From: Bugula neritina
Taxonomy: Eukaryota; Bryozoa; Gymnolaemata; Cheilostomatida; Bugulidae
Assembly (NCBI GenBank): GCA_964035545.1
Contig: OZ037766.1
Location: forward strand, 18,317,581 to 18,381,580
Reading direction: 5' to 3'
Length of the DNA: 64,000 nt
This document shows, piece after piece, positions 37,516-49,980 of the stretch (positions within the stretch are counted from its first letter, which is position 1; every line of letters begins with the position of its first letter). The notes below the pieces were generated by a model that saw only the letters and a list, made by a program, of their open reading frames with translations, did not search any database and had not been told where the DNA came from. A program made the position numbers and the translations under genes.

Positions 37516-38288
37516 TGTCGTTCAGTATGTTGCAGTATATTTCAGTATCTTGCAACATATTTCAATGTGTTGCAATGCATTTCAATATGTTACTATGTAT
37601 TTCAGTATGTTGCAGTATGTTGCAGTGTATTTCAGTATGTTACAGTGTATTTCAGTAGGTTTCAGTGTCTTGCAGTATATTTCAGCATGTTGCAGTATAT
37701 TTCAGGATGTTGCAGTATGTTTCAGTATGTTACAGTATTTTGCAGTATTTTGCAGTATATTTCTGTGTGTTACAGTATATTTCATTATGTTGCAGTATGT
37801 TGCGGTATATTTCAGTAGTTTGCAACATATTTCAGTAGGTTACCATATATTTCGGTATGTTGCAGCATATTTCAATGTGTTGCAGTGTATTTCAATATGT
37901 TACAGTGTATTTCAGTATGTTGCAGTATGTTGCAGTATGTTGCAGTTTGCTGCAGTATGTTGCAGTGTATTTCTGTATGTTACAGTGTATTTCAGTATGT
38001 TGCAGTATATTTCAGTTTGTTACAGTATATTTCAGTATGTTGCAGTATATTTCAGTGGGTTATGGTATATTTCAGTATGATACAGCGTCTTTCAGTATGT
38101 TACAGTGTATTTCAGTATGTTGCAGTATTTTGCAATATGTTTCAGTATGTTACAGTGTATTTCAGTATGTTGCAGTATAATTCAGTATGTTACAATAAAT
38201 TTCAGTATGTTACAGTACATTTCCGTAAATTACACCATACTTCAGTGAGTTGTAGTATATTTCAGTATCTTGCAGTATATTTCAGTAT

Positions 38289-40077
38289 GTTATAGTATAT
38301 TTCAGTATGTTACAGTATATTTCAGTGTGTTACAGTAAATTTCAGTATGTTACAGTGCATTTGCAGATATTACACTATACTTCAGTGAGTTTTAGTGTCT
38401 TTCAGTATGTTGCAGTATATTTCAGTATGTTGCAGTATTTTGCAATATATTTTAGTATGTTACGGTGTATTTCAGTACGTTGCAGTATATTTCAGTATGA
38501 TACAATAAATTTCAGTGTGTTACAGTACATTTCTGCAAATTACACTATACTTCAGTGAGTTGTAGTATATTTCAGTATCTTGCAGCATATCTCAGTATGT
38601 TGCAGTTTATTTCAGTATGTTCCAGTATATTTCAGCGTGTTTCAGTATATTTCAGCATGCCACAGTGCATTTTCAGATTTTTCACTATACTTCAGTGAGT
38701 TTTAGTGTCTTTCAGTATGTTGCAGTATAATTCGGTATCTTGCAACTTATTTCAATGTGTTGCAATGTATTTCAATATGTTACAGTGTATTTCAGTATGT
38801 TGCAGTATGTTGCAGTGTATTTCAGTATGTTACAGTGTATTTCAGTAGGTTTCAGTATCTTGCAGTATATTTCAGTATGTTGCAGTGTATTTCAGTATGT
38901 TCCAGTGTATTTCAGTAGTTTTCAACATATTTCTGTACGTTACCATATATTTCGGTATGTTACAGCATATTTCAATGTGTTGCAGTGTTTTCAGTATGTT
39001 GCAGTATATTTCAGTGGGTTATAGTATATTCCAGTATGATACAGTGTATTTCAGTATGTTGCAGTGTTTTTCAATGTGTTACAGTATATTTCAGTATATT
39101 ACCGTATATTTAGGTATGTTACAGTTTATTCCGATGTGTTGCAGTGTATTTCAGGATGTTACACTGTATTTCAGTATGTTGCAGTATTTTGCAATATATT
39201 TCAGTATGTTTCAGTATTTCGCAGTATATTTCAGTGTGTTACAGCGTAATTCAGTATATCACAGTGCATTTTCAGGTATTACACGATACTTCAGTGAGTT
39301 TTAGTGTCGTTCAGTATGTTGCAGTATATTTCAGTATCTTGCAACATATTTCAATGTGTTGCAATGCATTTCAATATGTTACTATGTATTTCAGTATGTT
39401 GCAGTATGTTGCAGTGTATTTCAGTATGTTACAGTGTACTTCAGTAGGTTTCAGTGTCTTGCAGTATATTTCAGCATGTTGCAGTATATTTCAGGATGTT
39501 GCAGTATGTTTCAGTATGTTACAGTATTTTGCAGTATTTTGCAGTATATTTCTGTGTGTTACAGTATATTTCATTATGTTGCAGTATGTTGCGGTATATT
39601 TCAGTAGTTTGCAACATATTTCAGTAGGTTACCATATATTTCGGTATGTTGCAGCATATTTCAATGTGTTGCAGTGTATTTCAATATGTTACAGTGTATT
39701 TCAGTATGTTGCAGTATGTTGCAGTATGTTGCAGTTTGCTGCAGTATGTTGCAGTGTATTTCTGTATGTTACAGTGTATTTCAGTATGTTGCAGTATATT
39801 TCAGTTTGTTACAGTATATCTCAGTATGTTGCAGTATATTTCAGTGGGTTATGGTATATTTCAGTATGATACAGCGTCTTTCAGTATGTTACAGTGTATT
39901 TCAGTATGTTGCAGTATTTTGCAATATGTTTCAGTATGTTACAGTGTATTTCAGTATTTTGCAGTATAATTCAGTATGTTACAATAAATTTCAGTATGTT
40001 ACAGTACATTTCCGTAAATTACACTATACTTCCGTGAGTTGTAGTATATTTCAGTATCTTGCAGTATATATCAGTAT
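38289..40077 (+). repeat. 1,789-bp tandem HOR, copy 2
   Basis: This is the second tandem copy, lying inside copy A, with private variants GTATTTCTGTACGTTACC (near 38,930), CAGGATGTTACACTG (near 39,152), TACTTCCGTGAG (near 40,028) and TATTTTGCAGTATAATTC (39,955). All recur at the equivalent place in copy B, so they predate the A/B duplication. Confidence 0.8.
38984..38993 (+). other. Register slip -1 (CAGTGTTTTCAG type), no. 4
   Basis: Copy in the second d module of large copy A, 1,789 bp after no. 3. Confidence 0.9.
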
Positions 40078-42060
40078 GTTACAGTATATTTCTGTATGTT
40101 ACAGTATATTTCAGTGTGTTACAGTAAATTTCAGTATGTTACAGTGCATTTGCAGATATTACACTATACTTCAGTGAGTTTTAGTGTCTTTCAGCATGTT
40201 GCAGTATATTTCAGTATGTTGCAGTATTTTGCAATATATTTTAGTATGTTACGGTGTATTTCAGTACGTTGCAGTATATTTCAGTATGATACAATAAATT
40301 TCAGTGTGTTACAGTACATTTTTGCAAATTACGCTATACTTCAGTGAGTTGTAGTATATTTCAGTATCTTGCAGTATATCTCAGTATGTTACAGTTTATT
40401 TCAGTATGTTCCAGTATATTTCAGCGTGTTTCAGTATATTTCAGTATGCCACAGTGCACTTTCAGATTTTTCACTATACTTCAGTGAGTTTTAGTGTCTT
40501 TCAGTATGTTGCAGTATATTTCGGTATCTTGCAACTTATTTCAATGTGTTGCATTGTATTTCAATATGTTACAGTGTATTTCAGTATGTTGCAGTATGTT
40601 GCAGTGTACTTCAGTATGTTACAGTGTATTTCAGTAGGTTTCAGTATCTTGCAGTATATTTCAGTATGTTGCAGTCTATTTCAGTGGGTTACAGTATATT
40701 CCAGTATGTTCCAGTATGTTGCAGTATATTTTAGTATGTTACAGTGTATTTCTGTAGTTTGCAACATATTTCAGTAGGTTACCATATATTTCGGTATGTT
40801 GCAGCATATTTCAATGTGTTGCAGCGTATTTCAATATGTTACAGTGTATTTCAGTATGTTGCAGTATGTTGCAGTGTATTTCTGTATGTTACAGTGTATT
40901 TCAGTATGTTGCAGTATATTTCAGTATGTTACAGTATGTTTCAGTATGTTGCAGTATATTTCCGTGGGTTATAGTATATTTCAGTATGATACAGCGTATT
41001 TCAGTATGTTACAGTGTATTTCAGTATGTTGCAGTATATTTCAGTATGTTACAATAAATTTCAGTATGTTACAGTACATTTCCGTAAATTACACTATACT
41101 TCAGTGAGTTGTAGTATATTTCAGTATGTTGCAGTATATCTCAGTATGTTACAGTATATTTCAGTATGTTACAGTATATTTCAGTGTGTTACAGTAAATT
41201 TCAGTATGTTACAGTGCATTTGCAGATATTACACTATACTTCAGTGAGTTTTAGTGTCTTTCAGTATGTTGCAGTATATTTCAGTATGTTGCAGTATTTT
41301 GCAATATATTTTAGTATGTTACGGTGTATTTCAGTACGTTGCAGTATATTTCAGTATGATACAATAAATTTCAGTGTGTTACAGTACATTTCTGCAAATT
41401 ACACTATACTTCAGTGAGTTGTAGTATATTTCAGTATCTTGCAGTATATCTCAGTATGTTACAGTTTATTTCAGTATGTTCCAGTATATTTCAGCGTCTT
41501 TCAGTATATTTCAGTATGCCACAGTGCATTTTCAGATTTTTCACTATACTTCAGTGAGTTTTAGTGTCTTTCAGTATGTTGCAGTATATTTCAGTATCTT
41601 GCAACATATTTCAATGTGTTGCAATGCATTTCAATATGTTACAATGTATTTCAGTATGTTGCAGTATGTTGCAGTGTATTTCAGTATGTTACAGTGTATT
41701 TCAGTAGGTTTCAGTGTCTTGCAGTATATTTCAGCATGTTGCAGTATATTTCAGGATGTTGCAGTATGTTTCAGTATGTTACAGTATTTTGCCGTATTTT
41801 GCAGTTTATTTCAGTATGTTCCAGTATATTTCAGCGTTTTTCAGTATATTTCAGTATGCCACAGTGCATTTTCAGATTTTTCACTATACTTCAGTGAGTT
41901 TTAGTGTCGGTCAGTATGTTGCAGTATATTTCAGTATCTTGCAACATATTTCAATGTGTTGCAATGCATTTCAATATGTTACAATGTATTTCAGTATGTT
42001 GCAGTATGTTGCAGTGTATTTCAGTATGTTACAGTGTATTTCAGTAGGTTTCAGTGTCTT
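39575..42060 (+). repeat. 4,590-bp-offset duplication, copy 1 (partner 44,165-46,650)
   Basis: The segment shares with its partner the TATATATCAG variant of the a-spacer (near 40,065/44,655) and TTACGCTATAC in a' (near 40,330/44,920). This copy alone has TTGCAGTCTATTTCAG near 40,672. The offset is an exact multiple of 10 because no slip lies between the copies. Confidence 0.8.
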
Positions 42061-43540
42061 GCAGTATATTTCAACATGTTGCAGTTTATTTCAGGATGTT
42101 GCAGTATGTTTCAGTATGTTACAGTATTTTGCCGTATTTTGCCGTATATTTCAGTGTGTTACAGTATATTTCATTATGTTGCAGTATGTTGCAGTATATT
42201 TCAATAATTTGCAACATATTTCAGTAGGTTACCATATATTTCGGTATGTTGCAGCATATTTCAATGTGTTGCAGTGTATTTCAGTATGTTGCAGTATGTT
42301 GCAGTATGCTGCAGTATGTTGCAGTGTATTTCTGTATGTTACAGTGTATTTCAGTATGTTGCAGTATATTTCAGTTTGTTACAGTATATTTCAGTATGTT
42401 GCAGTATGTTTCAGTGGGTTATAGTATATTTCAGTATGATACAGCGTCTTTCAGTATGTTACAGTGTATTTCAGTATGTTGCAGTATTTTGCAATATGTT
42501 TCAGTATGTTACAGTGTATTTCAGTATGTTGCAGTATAATTCAGTATGTTACAATAAATTTCAGTATGCTCCAGTACATTTCCGTAAATTACACTATACT
42601 TCAGTGAGTTGTAGTATATTTCAGTATCTTGCAGTATATCTCAGTATGTTACAGTATATTTCAGTATGTTACAGTATATTTCAGTGTGTTACAGTAAATG
42701 TCAGTATGTTACAGTGCATTTGCAGATATTACACTATACTTCAGTGAGTTTTAGTGTCTTTCAGTATGTTGCAGTATATTTCAGTATGTTGCAGTATTTT
42801 GCAACATATTTTAGTATGTTACGGTGTATTTCAGTACGTTGCAGTATATTTCAGTATGATACAATAAATTTCAGTGTGTTACAGTACATTTTTGCAAATT
42901 ACACTATACTTCAGTGAGTTGTAGTATATTTCAGTATCTTGCAGTATATCTCAGTATGTTACAGTTTATTTCAGTATGTTCCAGTATATTTCAGCGTGTT
43001 TCAGTATATTTCAGTATGCCACAGTGCATTTTCAGATTTTTCACTATACTTCAGTGAGTTTTAGTGTCTTTCAGGATGTTGCAGTATATTTCGGTATCTT
43101 GCAACTTATTTCAATGTGTTGCATTGTATTTCAATATGTTACAGTGTATTTCAGTATGTTGCAGTATGTTGCAGTGTACTTCAGTATGTTACAGTGTATT
43201 TCAGTAGGTTTCAGTATCTTGCAGTATATTTCAGTATGTTGCAGTATTTTTCAGTGGGTTACAGTATATTCCAGCATGTTCCAGTATGTTGCAGTATATT
43301 TCAGTATGTTGCAGTGTATTTCAGTATGTTACAGTGTATTTCAGTAGTTTGCAACATATTTCAGTAGGTTACCATATATTTCCGTATGTTGCAGCATATT
43401 TCAATGTGTTCCAGTGTATTTCAATATGTTACAGTGTGTTTCAGTATGTTGCAGTATGTTGCAGTGTATTTCTGTACGTTACAGTGTATTTCAGTATGTT
43501 GCAGTATATTTCAGTATGTTACAGTATGTTTCAGTATGTT
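41289..43540 (+). repeat. 5,870-bp-offset duplication, copy 1 (partner 47,159-49,290)
   Basis: The segment matches 47,159-49,290. The partner lacks 43,151-43,270 (120 bp, 12 monomers), so the offset falls to 5,750 afterward. Shared rare variants are TATGCTCCAGTACATTTC (near 42,566/48,436), GTAAATGTCAG (near 42,695/48,565) and CCAGCATGTTCC (43,271/49,021). Confidence 0.8.
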
Positions 43541-43915
43541 ACAGTGCATTTGCAGATATTACACTATACTTCAGTGAGTTTTAGTGTCTTTCAGTATGTT
43601 GCAGTATATTTCAGTATGTTGCAGTATTTTGCAATATATTTTAGTATGTTACGGTGTATTTCAGTACGTTGCAGTATGTTTCAGTATGATACAATAAGTT
43701 TCAGTGTGTTACAGTACATTTCTGCAAATTACACTATACTTCAGTGAGTTGTAGTATATTTCAGTATCTGGCAGTATATCTCAGTATGTTACAGTTTATT
43801 TCAGTATGTTCCAGTATATTTCAGCGTCTTTCAGTATATTTCAGTATGCCACAGTGCATTTTCAGATTTTTCACTATACTTCAGTGAGTTTTAGTGTCTT
43901 TCAGTATGTTGCAGT

Positions 43916-44164
43916 ATATTTCAGTATCTTGCAACATATTTCAATGTGTTGCAATGCATTTCAATATGTTACAATGTATTTCAGTATGTTGCAGTATGTT
44001 GCAGTGTATTTCAGTATGTTACAGTGTATTTCAGTAGGTTTCAGTGTCTTGCAGTATATTTCAACATGTTGCAGTATATTTCAGGATGTTGCAGTATGTT
44101 TCAGTATGTTACAGTATTTTGCCGTATTTTGCCGTATATTTCAGTGTGTTACAGTATATTTCAA
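43916..44164 (+). repeat. Short c-spacer at the start of the A-B interval
   Basis: This is an ordinary c-spacer with TATTTCAACATGTTG (near 44,060) and the doubled CCGTATTTTGCCG, leading into the 4,590-bp partner. Nothing gene-like is seen. Confidence 0.7.
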
Positions 44165-46650
44165 TATGTTGCAGTATGTTGCGGTATATTTCAGTAGTTT
44201 GCAACATATTTCAGTAGGTTACCATATATTTCGGTATGTTGCAGCATATTTCAATGTGTTGCAGTGTATTTCAATATGTTACAGTGTATTTCAGTATGTT
44301 GCAGTATGTTGCAGTATGTTGCAGTTTGCTGCAGTATGTTGCAGTGTATTTCTGTATGTTACAGTGTATTTCAGTATGTTGCAGTATATTTCAGTTTGTT
44401 ACAGTATATTTCAGTATGTTGCAGTATATTTCAGTGGGTTATGGTATATTTCAGTATGATACAGCGTCTTTCAGTATGTTACAGTGTATTTCAGTATGTT
44501 GCAGTATTTTGCAATATTTTTCAGTATGTTACAGTGTATTTCAGTATGTTGCAGTATAATTCAGTATGTTACAATAAATTTCAGTATGTTACAGTACATT
44601 TCCGTAAATTACACTATACTTCAGTGAGTTGTAGTACATTTCAGTATCTTGCAGTATATATCAGTATGTTACAGTATATTTCTGTATGTTACAGTATATT
44701 TCAGTGTGTTACAGTAAATTTCAGTATGTTACAGTGCATTTGCAGATATTACACTATACTTCAGTGAGTTTTAGTGTCTTTCAGTATGTTGCAGTATATT
44801 TCAGTATGTTGCAGTATTTTGCAATATATTTTAGTATGTTACGGTGTATTTCAGTACGTTGCAGTATATTTCAGTATGATACAATAAATTTCAGTGTGTT
44901 ACAGTACATTTTTGCAAATTACGCTATACTTCAGTGAGTTGTAGTATATTTCAGTATCTTGCAGTATATCTCAGTATGTTACAGTTTATTTCAGTATGTT
45001 CCAGTATATTTCAGCGTGTTTCAGTATATTTCAGTATGCCACAGTGCACTTTCAGATTTTTCACTATACTTCAGTGAGTTTTAGTGTCTTTCAGTATGTT
45101 GCAGTATATTTCGGTATCTTGCAACTTATTTCAATGTGTTGCATTGTATTTCAATATGTTACAGTGTATTTCAGTATGTTGCAGTATGTTGCAGTGTACT
45201 TCAGTATGTTACAGTGTATTTCAGTAGGTTTCAGTATCTTGCAGTATATTTCAGTATGTTGCAGTATATTTCAGTGGGTTACAGTATATTCCAGTATGTT
45301 CCAGTATGTTGCAGTATATTTCAGTATGTTACAGTGTATTTCTGTAGTTTGCAACATATTTCAGTAGGTTACCATATATTTCGGTATGTTGCAGCATATT
45401 TCAATGTGTTGCAGCGTATTTCAATATGTTACAGTGTATTTCAGTATGTTGCAGTATGTTGCAGTGTATTTCTGTATGTTACGGTGTATTTCAGTATGTT
45501 GCAGTATATTTCAGTATGTTACAGTATGTTTCAGTATGTTGCAGTATATTTCCGTGGGTTATAGTATATTTCAGTATGATACAGCGTATTTCATTATGTT
45601 ACAGTGTATTTCAGTATGTTGCAGTATATTTCAGTATGTTACAATAAATTTCAGTACGTTACAGTACATTTCCGTAAATTACACTATACTTCAGTGAGTT
45701 GTAGTATATTTCAGTATGTTGCAGTATATCTCAGTATGTTACAGTATATTTCAGTATGTTACAGTATATTTCAGTGTGTTACAGTAAATTTCAGTATGTT
45801 ACAGTGCATTTGCAGATATTACACTATACTTCAGTGAGTTTTAGTGTCTTTCAGTATGTTGCAGTATATTTCAGTATGTTGCAGTATTTTGCAATATATT
45901 TTAGTATGTTACGGTGTATTTCAGTACGTTGCAGTATATTTCAGTATGATACAATAAATTTCAGTGTGTTACAGTACATTTCTGCAAATTACACTATACT
46001 TCAGTGAGTTGTAGTATATTTCAGTATCTTGCAGTATATCTCAGTATGTTACAGTTTATTTCAGTATGTTCCAGTATATTTCAGCGTCTTTCAGTATATT
46101 TCAGTATGCCACAGTGCATTTTCAGATTTTTCAGTATACTTCAGTGAGTTTTAGTGTCTTTCAGTATGTTGCAGTATATTTCAGTATCTTGCAACATATT
46201 TCAATGTGTTGCAATGCATTTCAATATGTTACAATGTATTTAAGTATGTTGCAGTATGTTGCAGTGTATTTCAGTATGTTACAGTGTATTTCAGTAGGTT
46301 TCAGTGTCTTGCAGTATATTTCAGCATGTTGCAGTATATTTCAGGATGTTGCAGTATGTTTCAGTATGTTACAGTATTTTGCCGTATTTTGCAGTTTATT
46401 TCAGTATGTTCCAGTATATTTCAGCGTTTTTCAGTATATTTCAGTATGCCACAGTGCATTTTTAGATTTTTCACTATACTTCAGTGAGTTTTAGTGTCGG
46501 TCAGTATGTTGCAGTATATTTCAGTATCTTGCAACATATTTCAATGTGTTGCAATGCATTTCAATATGTTACAATGTATTTCAGTATGTTGCAGTATGTT
46601 GCAGTGTATTTCAGTATGTTACAGTGTATTTTAGTAGGTTTCAGTGTCTT
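44165..46650 (+). repeat. 4,590-bp-offset duplication, copy 2
   Basis: This is the partner of 39,575-42,060. Private changes include TATTTTTCAG near 44,516, TTACGGTGTATTTC at 45,480, TATTTAAGTATG near 46,238 and TTTTTCAGTATACTTC in block c near 46,130. The last removes the ACTATAC core base and so marks this copy. Confidence 0.8.
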
Positions 46651-47090
46651 GCAGTATATTTCAGCATGTTGCAGTATATTTCAGGATGTTGCAGTATGTT
46701 TCAGTATGTTACAGTATTTTGCCGTATTTTGCAGTTTATTTCAGTATGTTCCAGTATATTTCAGCGTTTTTCAGTATATTTCAGTATGCCACAGTGCATT
46801 TTCAGATTTTTCACTATACTTCAGTGAGTTTTAGTGTCGGTCAGTATGTTGCAGTATATTTCAGTATCTTGCAACATATTTCAATGTCTTGCAATGCATT
46901 TCAATATGTTACAATGTATTTCAGTATGTTGCAGTATGTTGCAGTGTATTTCAGTATGTTACAGTGTATTTCAGTAGGTTTCAGTGTCTTGCAGTATATT
47001 TCAACATGTTGCAGTATATTTCAGGATGTTGCAGTATGTTTCAGTATGTTACAGTATTTTGCCGTATTTTGCCGTATATTTCAGTGTGTT
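46070..47090 (+). repeat. 340-bp c-module in three tandem copies
   Basis: Blocks c begin near 46,110, 46,450 and 46,790, each 340 bp apart. Elsewhere this module is only paired. After the third copy the array jumps at about 47,100 through TATGATATGGCGTCTTTC into the 5,870-bp partner, skipping the usual a-b part. So one expansion and one contraction lie next to each other. Confidence 0.8.
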
Positions 47091-47158
47091 ACAGTATATT
47101 TCAGTATGATATGGCGTCTTTCAGTATGTTACAGCGTATTTCAGTATGTTGCAGTATA

Positions 47159-49290
47159 TTGCAGTATTTTGCAATATATTTTAGTATGTTACGGTGTATT
47201 TCAGTACGTTGCAGTATATTTCAGTATGATACAATAAATTTCAGTGTGTTACAGTACATTTCTGCAAATTACACTATACTTCAGTGAGTTGTAGTATATT
47301 TCAGTATCTTGCAGTATATCTCAGTATGTTACAGTTTATTTCAGTATGTTCCAGTATATTTCAGCGTCTTTCAGTATATTTCAGTATGCCACAGTGCATT
47401 TTCAGATTTTTCACTATACTTCAGTGAGTTTTAGTGTCTTTCAGTATGTTGCAGTATATTTCAGTATCTTGCAACATATTTCAATGTGTTGCAATGCATT
47501 TCAATATGTTACAATGTATTTCAGTATGTTGCAGTATGTTGCAGCGTATTTCAGTATGTTACAGTGTATTTCAGTAGGTTTCAGTGTCTTGCAGTATATT
47601 TCAGCATGTTGCAGTATATTTCAGGATGTTGCAGTATGTTTCAGTATGTTACAGTATTTTGCCGTATTTTGCAGTTTATTTCAGTATGTTCCAGTATATT
47701 TCAGCGTTTTTCAGTATATTTCAGTATGCCACAGTGCATTTTCAGATTTTTCACTATACTTCAGTGAGTTTTAGTGTCGGTCAGTATGTTGCAGTATATT
47801 TCAGTATCTTGCAACATATTTCAATGTGTTGCAATGCATTTCAATATGTTACAATGTATTTCAGTATGCTGCAGTATGTTGCAGTGTATTTCAGTATGTT
47901 ACAGTGTATTTCAGTAGGTTTCAGTGTCTTGCAGTATATTTCAACATGTTGCAGTATATTTCAGGATGTTGCAGTATGTTTCAGTATGTTACAGTATTTT
48001 GCCGTATTTTGCCGTATATTTCAGTGTGTTACAGTATATTTCATTACGTTGCAGTATGTTGCAGTATATTTCAATAGTTTGCAACATATTTCAGTAGGTT
48101 ACCATATATTTCGGTATGTTGCAGCATATTTCAATGTGTTGCAGTGTATTTCAGTATGTTGCAGTATGTTGCAGTATGCTGCAGTATGTTGCAGTGTATT
48201 TCTGTATGTTACAGTGTATTTCAGTATGTTGCAGTATATTTCAGTTTGTTACAGTATATTTCAGTATGTTGCAGTATGTTTCAGTGGGTTATAGTATATT
48301 TCAGTATGATACAGCGTCTTTCAGTATGTTACAGTGTATTTCAGTATGTTGCAGTATTTTGCAATATGTTTCAGTATGTTACAGTGTTTTTCAGTATGTT
48401 GCAGTATAATTCAGTACGTTACAATAAATTTCAGTATGCTCCAGTACATTTCCGTAAATTACACTATACTTCAGTGAGTTGTAGTATATTTCAGTATCTT
48501 GCAGTATATCTCAGTATGTTACAGTATATTTCAGTATGTTACAGTATATTTCAGTGTGTTACAGTAAATGTCAGTATGTTACAGTGCATTTGCAGATATT
48601 ACACTATACTTCAGTGAGTTTTAGTGTCTTTCAGTATGTTGCAGTATATTTCAGTATGTTGCAGTATTTTGCAACATATTTTAGTATGTTACGGTGTATT
48701 TCAGTACGTTGCAGTATATTTCAGTATGATACAATAAATTTCAGTGTGTTACAGTACATTTTTGCAAATTACAGTATACTTCAGTGAGTTGTAGTATATT
48801 TCAGTATCTTGCAGTATATCTCAGTATGTTACAGTTTATTTCAGTATGTTCCAGTATATTTCAGCGTGTTTCAGTATATTTCAGTATGCCACAGTGCATT
48901 TTCAGATTTTTCACTATACTTCAGTGAGTTTTAGTGTCTTTCAGGATGTTGCAGTATATTTCGGTATCTTGCAACTTATTTCAATGTGTTGCATTGTATT
49001 TCAATATGTTACAGTGTATTCCAGCATGTTCCAGTATGTTGCAGTATATTTCAGTATGTTGCAGTGTATTTCAGTATGTTACAGTGTATTTCAGTAGTTT
49101 GCAACATATTTCAGTAGGTTACCATATATTTCCGTATGTTGCAGCATATTTCAATGTGTTCCAGTGTATTTCAATATGTTACAGTGTGTTTCAGTATGTT
49201 GCAGTATGTTGCAGTGTATTTCTGTATGTTACAGTGTATTTCAGTATGTTGCAGTATATTTCAGTATGTTACAGTATGTTTCAGTATGTT
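47159..49290 (+). repeat. 5,870-bp-offset duplication, copy 2
   Basis: This is the partner of 41,289-43,540, with a 120-bp internal deletion between 49,020 and 49,021. The breakpoints join ACAGTGTATT to CCAGCATGTT exactly in 10-bp register. Private variants are TATGTTGCAGCGTATTTC near 47,536, TATTACAGTATACTTC near 48,770 and TGTTTTTCAG near 48,386. Confidence 0.8.
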
Positions 49291-49980
49291 GCAGTATATT
49301 TCCGTGGGTTATAGTATATTTCAGTATGATACAGCGTATTTCAGTATGTTACAGTGTATTTCAGTATGTTGCAGTATTTTGCAATGCATTTCAGTATATT
49401 ACAGTGTATTTCAGTATGTTGCAGTATATTTCAGTATGTTACAATAAGTTTCAGTATGTTACAGTACTTTTCTGTAAATTACACTATACTTCAGTGAGTT
49501 GTAGTATATTTCAGTATCTTGCAGTATATCTCAGTATGTTACAGTATATTTCAGTATGTTACAGTATATTTCAGTGTGTTACAGTATGTTGCAGTATATT
49601 TCAGCAGTTTCCAACATATTTCAGTAGGTTACCATATATTTCGGTATGTTGCAGCACATTTCAATGTGTTGCAGAGTATTTCAATACGTTACAGTGTATT
49701 TCAGTATGTTGAAGTATATTCCAGTGTGTTGCAAGATATTTCAGTGGGTTATAGTATATTTCAGTATGATACAGCGTCTTTCAGTATGTTACAGTGTATT
49801 TCAGTATGTTGCAGTATTTTGCCATATGTTTCAGTATGTTACAGTGTATTTCAGTATGTTGCAGTATAATTCAGTATGTTACAATAAATTTCAGTATGTT
49901 ACAGTACATTTTCGTAAATTACACTATACTTCAGGGAGTTGTAGTATATTTCAGTATCTTGCAGTATATCTCAGTATGTT
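49291..49980 (+). repeat. Copy of the compact TTGAAGTATATTCC module
   Basis: The segment resembles 28.7-29.3, 31.8-32.4 and 35.5-36.1 kb, with two a blocks (49,490 and 49,930) and the joined TTGAAGTATATTCCAGTG and TTGCAAGATATTTC units near 49,711-49,745. Private variants are AGCAGTTTCCAAC (near 49,605), TTTTGCCATATG (near 49,816) and CTTCAGGGAGTTG (near 49,931). Confidence 0.75.

Larger units (their letters stand above)
36500..38288 (+). repeat. 1,789-bp tandem HOR, copy 1
   Basis: This is a direct tandem pair with 38,289-40,077. Each copy holds b, a', c, a d module with a slip, and a. This copy has TATGTCGCAGGATTTTG near 36,640 and TTGCAGGATATCTC near 36,793, where the second copy reads TATGTTGCAGTATTTTG and GCAGCATATCTC. 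Divergence is moderate. The ends are approximate. Confidence 0.8.
35146..43915 (+). repeat. Large HOR copy A (about 8.77 kb; partner 52,244-61,013)
   Basis: The segment is nearly identical to 52,244-61,013 at a constant offset of 17,098. I see three single-base differences: C40195/T57293, G41858/A58956 and A42843/G59941. It contains two d modules, slips at 37,198 and 38,988, and cassettes near 38.24, 40.03, 41.10 and 42.60 kb. The match ends where copy A continues GCAGTATATTTCAGTATCTTG and copy B continues GCAGTGTATTTC. Confidence 0.9.
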
